Positions 17,840-26,300 of a DNA stretch of 64,000 bases are shown here, one piece after another. The notes under the pieces were generated by a model. It was given only the letters and a program-made list of their open reading frames with translations. It was not told where the DNA came from and ran no database searches. The translations under genes were made by a program, and so were the position numbers. This DNA comes from Leptospira sp. Lineage in GTDB: Bacteria; Spirochaetota; Leptospiria; Leptospirales; Leptospiraceae. The first letter of the stretch is position 1. Each line of letters starts with the position of its first letter. The stretch lies in assembly GCA_027533185.1 (NCBI GenBank), contig JAPZTS010000008.1:1-64000 (forward strand), written 5' to 3'.

Positions 17840-18667
17840 TTATCGAAATATTGCAAATCGAATCAATCCTGCATACCAAGAATCTGGTAAAAAATTTCTT
17901 AAAAATAACAATGCCTTTGCATCAGGACCAACAGCATAACGGAGTTTTTTATTTTTCTGTGTTGCTGCCTTAAAAACTACTTTTGCAACTTTAATAGCTG
18001 GGATTGCTGATTTTTCAGCTTTTGCTATATTGACCTCGGCCTTCCGATACAAGGATTGGTATTCTTCTGGCGAAGAACGAATAGTACTATCGTTTGATCT
18101 ATCATAAAAGTCAGTCTTTATGGCTCCTGGTTCAATAATTTTAACACGAATTCCCAGAGGCTCTAACTCAAAACGAAGTGATTCGCTAAAACCTTCGACC
18201 GCCCATTTTGTTCCGTGATAAAGACTGTAATATGGAAAAACAATTCGCCCCCCCATAGACGCAATGTTGATAATTGTGCCAAAATTTTGTTTACGAAAGT
18301 AAGGTAATATAGCACGCGTTACGTTCATTAATCCAAAGACATTGGTATCAAATTGCTTTTGAATCTGTTCGGCACTTGCCCCTTCAAAAGGACCAGTCAA
18401 CCCATATCCTGCATTATTTACAATTGTGTCAATGGTGCCAAAATCTTTAAGTATGGAACTTACTGCATTTTCAATGGAGGTTCTGTTTGTTACATCCAGA
18501 GCATAGGTTTTGAGATTTGGCAGTCCTTTGAGGTCCGTGTTTTTTTCTGGAGTCCGCATCGTTGCAGCTACATTCCAGCCCTTTTCCTGAAAATACAAAG
18601 CTGTTGCTTTTCCGATTCCTGTACTTGCACCCGTTATTAAAACTGTTCGATTCTTTTTACTTTCCAT
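17840..18667 (-). CDS. Short-chain dehydrogenase/reductase
   Basis: 275 residues, classical SDR. Cofactor motif TGASTGIG at 12-19; NNAGYG at about 87; catalytic Ser and the YHGTK (YxxxK) motif near residues 148-152; then EPGAIKTDFYD. An Arg (ATMRTPE) after the second strand favours NADP(H). The C-terminal region has a basic and hydrophobic tail. The substrate cannot be read from sequence. First gene of a two-gene unit with the SRAP gene. The promoter region carries three phased TetR-type operators. Confidence 0.9.
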   Translation of the reverse strand: MESKKNRTVLITGASTGIGKATALYFQEKGWNVAATMRTPEKNTDLKGLPNLKTYALDVTNRTSIENAVSSILKDFGTIDTIVNNAGYGLTGPFEGASAEQIQKQFDTNVFGLMNVTRAILPYFRKQNFGTIINIASMGGRIVFPYYSLYHGTKWAVEGFSESLRFELEPLGIRVKIIEPGAIKTDFYDRSNDSTIRSSPEEYQSLYRKAEVNIAKAEKSAIPAIKVAKVVFKAATQKNKKLRYAVGPDAKALLFLRNFLPDSWYAGLIRFAIFR

Positions 18668-18685
18668 GTAAACCTTCTTTCTAAA

Positions 18686-18738
18686 TGACTAGCAGTCAAT
18701 TTAAATGACCTTGAGTCATTTATGGATGACCACTAGTC
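18686..18738. promoter_or_regulatory. Three phased TetR operators, TGACY-N3-AGTCA
   Basis: Inverted repeats lie at 18686-18698 (TGACTagcAGTCA), 18706-18718 (TGACCttgAGTCA) and 18726-18738 (TGACCactAGTCA). Starts are exactly 20 bp apart, so all three face nearly the same side of the helix. They fill the gap between the SDR start at 18667 and the TetR start at 18790, and the TetR product is the obvious ligand. Confidence 0.8.
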
Positions 18739-18789
18739 AGGTGCAAGTTTTTTTATAGTAAAATTTTAAAATCCAGAAACATTGGAATC

Positions 18790-19470
18790 ATGAGTCGCCA
18801 AGCAACACTGGAAAAACACCCAAAAAAGAGAGCCGTTCTAGAAAAAGACAAACTTTCCAAAAGAGATTCGATAATCCAAGCTGCGGCATTTTTACTTCAA
18901 AAGAAAGAATGGGCGGAACTCTCAATGGATGAGGTTGCAAGAAGGTCCAAAATAGCGAAGGGAACATTGTACCTTTACTTTCCTACAAAAGAAGATCTTT
19001 GCCTCAGGGTTCATAATGAAGACTATGGAGCATGGTTTAAAGATCTAGAGGATTTTTTAAAATCAAATGAAGCAATCGAGTTAAGTGCCTTCTCGCAATG
19101 GTTTGTTGATTCGATTGAGAAACATTCTAGATTTATCAAACTTCTACCGATTGTCCCAACAATTTTGGAAAAAAATTCGAGTATAGAAACAATTAGAGAT
19201 TTTAAATCGAACTTAAAAACACAAATAGAAAAGATTATACCTATCTTAAACGACAGATTGCATTTTAATAGTTTTGATCGAACTTTTCTATTTTTAATGC
19301 AGTGTCATGCAATTGCTGTTGGTTCTTGGTCGCATGGTTTTCCTTCAGCAAATGTGAGAAAAGCCTTTGAAGAAAATGGATTGAGTCTATTTTTAATTGA
19401 TTATAAAATATTCGTTCGCTCATCAATTGAGGCTTTAGTGATCGGAAATCTAGAAAGGCCAAAAATCTAA
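18790..19470 (+). CDS. TetR-family repressor
   Basis: 226 residues with a basic N-terminal extension (about 1-25). The helix-turn-helix reads WAELSMDEVARRSKIAKGTL then YLYFPTKEDL, classical for TetR/AcrR. The effector domain has no recognised ligand motif. It is divergent from the SDR-SRAP pair; the three operators between them predict control of both directions. Confidence 0.9.
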   Translation: MSRQATLEKHPKKRAVLEKDKLSKRDSIIQAAAFLLQKKEWAELSMDEVARRSKIAKGTLYLYFPTKEDLCLRVHNEDYGAWFKDLEDFLKSNEAIELSAFSQWFVDSIEKHSRFIKLLPIVPTILEKNSSIETIRDFKSNLKTQIEKIIPILNDRLHFNSFDRTFLFLMQCHAIAVGSWSHGFPSANVRKAFEENGLSLFLIDYKIFVRSSIEALVIGNLERPKI

Positions 19471-19486
19471 AAGTAAAATCTTGTGA

Positions 19487-21103
19487 TCAATTTTTAAACA
19501 TTCTTTCGATGGATTTCTTCTTCAGTTTCTGATCTTTAACTTCCTTTCTATTTTCATCATTTAAATCCATTAACAACAGCAAATCTCTATCTGCAAAATA
19601 AATATACTTTTCTTTTCCATCTATTAATAACCTTTGTGCATTAGAATTCCATGTTTTACCAATTAAATTCAGTTTATAATCTGCTTGGAAGAAATTCGAA
19701 TTCGCAACGAACTCGGTTTCCAAATTTGTTGTTGAATTTGACCTAACTGACATTGGATCTATTTTTTTGTTTGTCACCATCCAAAGTATACTTTCGCCAA
19801 AATCCTTGGAGGAACCTAAAGGTGGTGAATAACGTTTATTCTCTGGATGAATGTAGATATGGAAAGGAACATCAATCTCTTGGTTGAATAGAGAATAGTT
19901 ATGATTTTTCGCACCTTCTTCCCCAAAGGATTCACCATGATCTGACGTAAGAATAAAAAAAGTTGGTTTTTGGTTTGGTGGATTCCAGCTTTCAATGATC
20001 CGATCTATCGTATCCAGATTTTCCTGTATTGCTAAATTGTAATTCTGTATTGACGATTCATCTCGTTTAGACTTAGGAAAATAAGGACTGTGTGTTTGAG
20101 AAAAACCGATCCATAAAAACATCGGATTAGATTTAGGTAGGTTCACTTTCGTAAATATTTTTCGTAAAGAGTCATCATCCAACCCCCAACTGAATCCTGG
20201 AATTTCTTCAGCACCTAATTTTTTCAAATCTTCCTTACCATAAACAAAATCAAAAAAGTTAGGAACGAAGAGAAAAAGATCTTCAAAATAAAGTGACTGC
20301 GTATAGATAAAATAAGTTTGGTATCCAATTTGTTTTAAATCGAAGAGAAAAGATGATTCAATTTTTTTTGTTATATCAGGACGAGTAGTTTCAAGATTGG
20401 TTTTACCTACAAAAAACGATTCTAAACTCTTTGAACTATGTGGCATTGGGATAAAAAAATGATGACCAGAAACAGGAGATTCCGAAAAGAACTTAGAGTT
20501 TTTATTCTGAAGTGAAATGCGACTCACGCCTTCCAAACAAAATATGACTATATTTGCTTCAGGAATAGGATAAATTTGTTTATCGGAAGTTGATGTGTCG
20601 ATATTCTTAGTTCCCTTGAATGAAGGAGAATTTATTCTAACATCTGAAATTGAAAAACCAATCTGAAAAACGATAAGAGTAAAAATTGATAAAATTAAAC
20701 GTATTTTTTTCGATCCAATCATACCTTCAAATTTTGATATGACCAATACAAATGCGATATATATGTAAAATCCTATATTCAAACCTTTTATAAATACTAT
20801 ACTATCATCTATTAGATAGCTAAACTCCGTAAAATAATAGATTATTATTTTAAAATTAAATTCTGTTTGAAAGGTCTTTTGGAAAAATAAACTTAACGTA
20901 AAAATTAAAAACGTTAGATAGGAAAAAAAGTGCAAAGTCTTTGTAGAGAAGTAATAAGAAATAAAAAACATAAATAGGAAAAATATAGCAAAGGAAATGT
21001 TTCGAAAGTGAAAATAATTTGGGATTGAAAATTCAGCATTTGATATTGGAAATAAAAAGAAACTAAAAATAATAGCAAGCGTTATAAATGGAATTCTTTT
21101 CAT
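19487..21103 (-). CDS. Membrane-anchored sulfatase/phosphoglycerol-transferase-like protein
   Basis: 538 residues. The N-terminal third has about five membrane helices (to about residue 150). An extracytoplasmic alkaline-phosphatase-superfamily domain follows, with ANIVIFCLEGVSR, FLWIGFSQTHSPYFP and the metal motif TSDHGESFGEEG. This layout resembles LtaS/OpgB-type enzymes that move phosphoglycerol or phosphoethanolamine onto envelope glycans or lipids. In the usual nucleophile position (EGVSRIS) I see Ser rather than a clear Thr, so activity is uncertain. Its ATG overlaps the pbpC stop (ATGA), making it the third gene of the A2M-pbpC operon. Confidence 0.8.
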   Translation of the reverse strand: MKRIPFITLAIIFSFFLFPISNAEFSIPNYFHFRNISFAIFFLFMFFISYYFSTKTLHFFSYLTFLIFTLSLFFQKTFQTEFNFKIIIYYFTEFSYLIDDSIVFIKGLNIGFYIYIAFVLVISKFEGMIGSKKIRLILSIFTLIVFQIGFSISDVRINSPSFKGTKNIDTSTSDKQIYPIPEANIVIFCLEGVSRISLQNKNSKFFSESPVSGHHFFIPMPHSSKSLESFFVGKTNLETTRPDITKKIESSFLFDLKQIGYQTYFIYTQSLYFEDLFLFVPNFFDFVYGKEDLKKLGAEEIPGFSWGLDDDSLRKIFTKVNLPKSNPMFLWIGFSQTHSPYFPKSKRDESSIQNYNLAIQENLDTIDRIIESWNPPNQKPTFFILTSDHGESFGEEGAKNHNYSLFNQEIDVPFHIYIHPENKRYSPPLGSSKDFGESILWMVTNKKIDPMSVRSNSTTNLETEFVANSNFFQADYKLNLIGKTWNSNAQRLLIDGKEKYIYFADRDLLLLMDLNDENRKEVKDQKLKKKSIERMFKN

Positions 21104-23304
21104 TGCACTTCAAAATTTACTGTAGACTCGATTTTACCATCTTTTATAAGCTCTAATCTATGCTTTCCTCTAACAATTGGAAGGCGAATCTCACCCGAGT
21201 TAGGTATAACTAATTTTTTTTTCTCGTTCCAAACAACTTTGGTATTAGATAAGTTACCTTGAATACGTATCGGAATCTCTTGTTTTGATAATTCAATTCC
21301 TGGATGGAGTAAAAAAATCTGTCCTTGCGAGGGAGATAGAAACCGACTCTGCAAATTTCCATGACCATCGCAGGGAAGAATCTTTCGATTTGAACCGATT
21401 CTTAGAGATATAGAATTACAATTTACGTTAGATTCCTTCCCTGAAATTTTACAAATTGAGCGTAAAGTTGTTAGTTTATATTCTAATGTAGGTTTTCTGT
21501 CTTTTCCAACCAAAAATCTAAACGTATTCTGAACAATTCTACCTGCTCCAAAAGAACCAGATACATCCATTGTTTTTTCGCCAGAAAAATTTCCAACCCA
21601 AGCTCCCACTATGTATTCCTCATTAAATCCGATTGCCCAAGAGTTCCTATAATCTTTGGATGTACCGGTTTTAATCGCAATCGAATAGGGAAAATCAAGA
21701 TAACTCCTTTTTCCGAAGGCTTTAGATCTTAAATTTCGATCACTTAAAATATACTTTATCTCTTCTGCTACCTGCGAAGAAAATAACTTTTGCTTGGTGC
21801 CATAAGTTATACTTTTATTTAGATTTTTCCCTAATTCTACTATTGGAAGAACACCTCCAGAAATAAAACTAGCATATGCTCTAGTTAGTTGAAATAAGCT
21901 AGCCCCACCAGATCCTAATGATAGACCAGGCCCGTAAAACTTTGGTGTAGACTTCAGATGTTCGAAACCTGCTAAGTGTAGGAATTGCAAAAATTCACCA
22001 ACGGAAATTTTTGATACTGCAGTTACGGCAGGTATGTTTCTAGAGTTGGCCAATGCTTCCGCCAACGTCATTTTTCCCCAAAATCCTAAATCCGCATTTC
22101 TAGGAAGATAACTGTTTCCATCAGAATCAGTGTATATTTTTCTTTCATCTTCTAAGATTGTATTTGCTTGGAATAAATTTTTCTCTATACCAAGTGCATA
22201 TAACAATGGTTTTAATGTACTGCCTGCATCTCGATATGCCAATGTACCATTGACCTGACCATCACCATCTTCGTAAAAATTTTTGGAGCCAATCATTCCT
22301 ACAAGATGTATTACTTCCTTATCTTTCCGATCTCTTTGAAAAACTAGCAAACTGGCATTTCCAACATTCCATTTCCTAAGTCCAATTAGTTCTGAATTGA
22401 CAATCGAATGCAAATGGAAGTTAAATTCTGAGGATAATTCCGATGTGAACTCATCCAATTGGCCTGGTAAAATGGAACGAATCCAAGTCAAAAAATGTTT
22501 CGTTTCAATGGACTGACTTTGGCGACTAACCTCCTCCTCATTCGTTTGAAAACCTAGTGCAATTAAAATTAAATTTAGTTTTTTATCTTCAGATTTATAT
22601 AACTCAATAGATTCATATCCTGTATCAGAATCTAATACACCTGACGTTTGCATTTTTTTCTTTAAGCTATTATAACGAGATACAAATTTTTCCTGTGTAG
22701 GGTGATTTTCTCGCAAAAGAACAGTTAAAGCTATTCCCTCTTCCTTGGAAAGGAAGCGAATATTTTTTTGAAAGTAGAATTTCCCTGCTGAAGGGAATCC
22801 GACGATATTCGAACGAATAGAAACAGAATTCAGGTATGCCTCTAAAATTTCCTCTTTGGATAGCCAGAATTCAATTCGAAGAGCAATGATACATTCTAAA
22901 ATTTTTCTAACCAAATTGGATTGATTTTTCAGATATGGAAAATGAATTCGTGCAAGTTGCATCGTAATAGTCGATGCACCTCGCATAGACCCTTCGCGAA
23001 AAACCAACGATTTGATCACAGAAAAGAATGCAAAAAGATCCATTCCTTTATGCTCAAAGAATCTTTTATCTTCAGCTGCTATGACTGTCTCAGTTAGATA
23101 CTTTGGAAATTCTTTTAAAGATTTCCATTCATTGCGAGTCGAATTCTGATTTGCTGTTTGTCCTAAAAAAAATCCTTCATTGGAATAAATTGGCGTAGAA
23201 ATATTTAGCTTGAAATCTTGAAATTTTACTGGATGAAAAATCCAAAATACGCTTGTTAATGCAAATAATCCACTAACAAACGTATATAACTTAAATACAT
23301 ACAA
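21100..23304 (-). CDS. pbpC: Penicillin-binding protein 1C (transglycosylase/transpeptidase)
   Basis: 734 residues from a TTG start; the nearest ATG is out of frame. One N-terminal membrane anchor. GT51 transglycosylase motifs EDKRFFEHKG and GASTITMQLAR lie at about 80-125. The transpeptidase motifs are S-T-L-K (Ser 362), SRN and KTGTS (Lys 545). A BiPBP_C-type domain closes the protein. It polymerises and crosslinks murein on the periplasmic side. Only a few bases separate it from the alpha-2-macroglobulin gene, the same pairing as yfhM-pbpC in E. coli, where the protein is thought to repair murein after an attack. Confidence 0.95.
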   Translation of the reverse strand: MYVFKLYTFVSGLFALTSVFWIFHPVKFQDFKLNISTPIYSNEGFFLGQTANQNSTRNEWKSLKEFPKYLTETVIAAEDKRFFEHKGMDLFAFFSVIKSLVFREGSMRGASTITMQLARIHFPYLKNQSNLVRKILECIIALRIEFWLSKEEILEAYLNSVSIRSNIVGFPSAGKFYFQKNIRFLSKEEGIALTVLLRENHPTQEKFVSRYNSLKKKMQTSGVLDSDTGYESIELYKSEDKKLNLILIALGFQTNEEEVSRQSQSIETKHFLTWIRSILPGQLDEFTSELSSEFNFHLHSIVNSELIGLRKWNVGNASLLVFQRDRKDKEVIHLVGMIGSKNFYEDGDGQVNGTLAYRDAGSTLKPLLYALGIEKNLFQANTILEDERKIYTDSDGNSYLPRNADLGFWGKMTLAEALANSRNIPAVTAVSKISVGEFLQFLHLAGFEHLKSTPKFYGPGLSLGSGGASLFQLTRAYASFISGGVLPIVELGKNLNKSITYGTKQKLFSSQVAEEIKYILSDRNLRSKAFGKRSYLDFPYSIAIKTGTSKDYRNSWAIGFNEEYIVGAWVGNFSGEKTMDVSGSFGAGRIVQNTFRFLVGKDRKPTLEYKLTTLRSICKISGKESNVNCNSISLRIGSNRKILPCDGHGNLQSRFLSPSQGQIFLLHPGIELSKQEIPIRIQGNLSNTKVVWNEKKKLVIPNSGEIRLPIVRGKHRLELIKDGKIESTVNFEVQ

Positions 23305-23308
23305 TTCT

Positions 23309-26300
23309 TTACTCGACTTTCATAGTTTTTGAACTTGTATTTGCATTAACATTTGGATGATACATCAAAAAGGTTTTTGCCGCAGGGCTAGCAACCACAC
23401 CTTTTGCAACTGGTCTAAGCAAATAAGTAAATTCAGTTTTTCCTTTGCCAATATAATCACGTGAAAATAAAACACGATCATCACGGTATTCAACCATACT
23501 TCCGTAGTATCCAGAATCTGAATCCGTTGCTTCTGCTTCTGAACTCTTCTCAGTTAAGAAAGAAGAATTAATAACTTCAGTATTGCTCGGTATTGGATCT
23601 TCAATCATTAGAAATGGTCTTGGTCTATCGACTAATACACTCAATTTAACCAAATAGGAAGAACCTCTTGTCAAATTGGTAACTTCTTTTAACGATAGGC
23701 TTCCATCTGAATTTCGTCCATCCAATCTATAGATCGTTTTTGAAATTTCTATGTCATTAGATTTTTCTTTTACTTCATCCTTTACTGGTATGTATAAAAC
23801 CCTTGATTGATAATAAACTCTACCAGTTTCACTAGTTCTTTTTATTGTTAATTGTTTTGATGATGGATCACTGCTTGAAAATAAAGTCTCAAATGAGAAT
23901 TCTTTTTTTAAGATAGAGTCACTATTAGAAGATAAATTCTCTCGCAAAATCGAATCGCCACCAAACAACATCTCAATATCAGTTGATGAATCTGTAGCTT
24001 CAAATCGATTTCTATATTCTGAAAGTGCAAAAGCCAAATTGCCAACACCTTGACTATCTCCCCAATATTGCAGCGACTTTTCTACTAAGAGCAGGTTTAC
24101 AAGATCAGGAATTTTAGGATTATTCGGTTCTAATTTCACCAAAAGTCTTAAGTAATAAGAAACCACAGAGGCTACGTTATAGTACGAGTAATAATGTTCT
24201 TCCGTTTCCTTCCATTTAACTGCGATAGAGTCTTTTTCCCAAAGGATTTGATCTTGGTATTGGTTGAAAAGTTTTTGAAATGTGGAGTTTGACTCTTTTG
24301 AGTCTAAAAGATTCTGCTCCGCAAATGCGAGTAAAAATACCCCCTGAGATTTTGGATTTAATTCTTTAAAATTATCTACCAAAGATTTTTCCAAAAGGGA
24401 AACGTTCTTCTTTTCCTTTGATAATACTGCATAGATAAGGCTTAATGTCTGCCAAGAGGCAGTTTTTGGTTCATTGGGGTTTTTAACATAACTTTCCAGA
24501 AACGAAATAGCCTTATTCAAGGCTCGAACATTTACTCGCTTCCCTTTTTCCTTTCCTAATATCATCACATAACTTACATAAGCTGTCAAATATGCATAAC
24601 CCGATCTTCCGTATTTTGATTTCCAAGTATAAAAACTTCCATCACTTCCCTGGAAGTCATCCATTTCATCCAGAAATAACTTTTCAATTTGAGTAAAGTC
24701 ATAAGAGTCTTTCTTAGGTTCTTTGTATAGAAATTCTTTTAGAAGAGACCCTGCACTGATCGATAAAAGATACGCCGAAGTTCTTTGTTCCATACAAAAA
24801 TAAGGATTGGACTCATAAAAATCGAAGGCATTCTTTAATCCCGTTAAGGCAGTCCCTGCCAACCTTACATCCAGTGAGCCTTTATTCAAAAGGACAGAAT
24901 CTTTTTTGGGAAATTTTAATGAGGATTTAAATTCAGAATCGGTATAACCTGAAATTCTAACAGCAGTAATCGGATCAAATTCTCTAATTGGGAAACTTAC
25001 TTGTAAAGCATCAGACAAATCCGCTTTCTTTTGTCCCGGGAAACTATCCATAGATTCAGGTTCTACGGACAATTTGTACGATAGAATGAGATCGCCTTTC
25101 GGACTTTCTTTCTTCAATCTATAGTATTCTTTCTCACTCAAAGTAAAATTGGTAAGCACTTCTTTCGTTTGACCAGCGTTCAATTCCAAAATGCCTGTTT
25201 CGTCTTTTTTGGATAAGGATTTGGATTCGATTTTATACTTAAATTTTCCTTTTTTTGAGGTGTTATTTGTGATACTCCCGCCCAAATCAAGACTATCGCC
25301 AATTCTCATAAACCTAACAACTGTCTTCTGGAGAACCAAACTCTTCTTGACTAAAAACTCGGAATTGTTTGTTCCATATCTTCCATTATTTGAGATAGCA
25401 ACCATGGTTCGAAATGTAGTAAGGTTATCGGGTAAAACAAAACTTACATTCACTTCGCCATTTGAATCCGCAATGAGAGTTGGATTCCAGAATGCAGTGA
25501 ATTTAAAATCTTTTCTGGTTCCAGACTCAGAATCCATTCCAAATCCACCACCTGATTCTTCACCGTAGTCGCCTCCGGGACTATCTCCTTTATTTTCGTA
25601 TGCGTAGTGTTTAATGATCATACTCCGCAACTCAAAGGTTTTTACTATATTATTCCAATAATTGTAAAAAACAGAAACCGGACTCACAAAACTATAACCA
25701 ACCAAATCGAGTACTCCTCTATCCGCTACGGATACAGTTACCTCAGACCCAGGTAGGGTTTTGATCTTTAATTGGACAGTCTCTCTGGGTTGGTATTCAG
25801 TTTTGTCCGTTGACACTAAAACTTCTGCAGATTTTGATTTTAAATTTACTTTGAGTTGAACAGAGCCAGTTTTTGCTTTTGGAGCACCTAAGTCTTGTTC
25901 GTTGAATTCTTTAATATCTTCAGAAGAAGCTCCTGAAGGTAAACTTTGGCGTCCAGAAAGCAGAACCACATTTACATCTACATTTGGTAAATATCTATCT
26001 TCAATTGGAATTTCAATCGGAGCACTATTTCCTTTCATCACGAAAGATTTTTTAAAATAAACACCATCTCTTTCAACAGTAACAATTGCTCTTGCATTTT
26101 GAAACGGTGATTTGATCAGAACTTTTGCTTTATCCCCTATATTATATTCGGTTTTATCGGATCGAAGTTCGATGGAATCATCACCGCGAAAATCCCAAGT
26201 ATAATATGATTCTTTTTCATATGCGTAAAAATCAAGCTTAGAGTATACTTGATCTTTATTCATCACTAATATGGAATAGCTACCGGGATCCGATGCCTTA

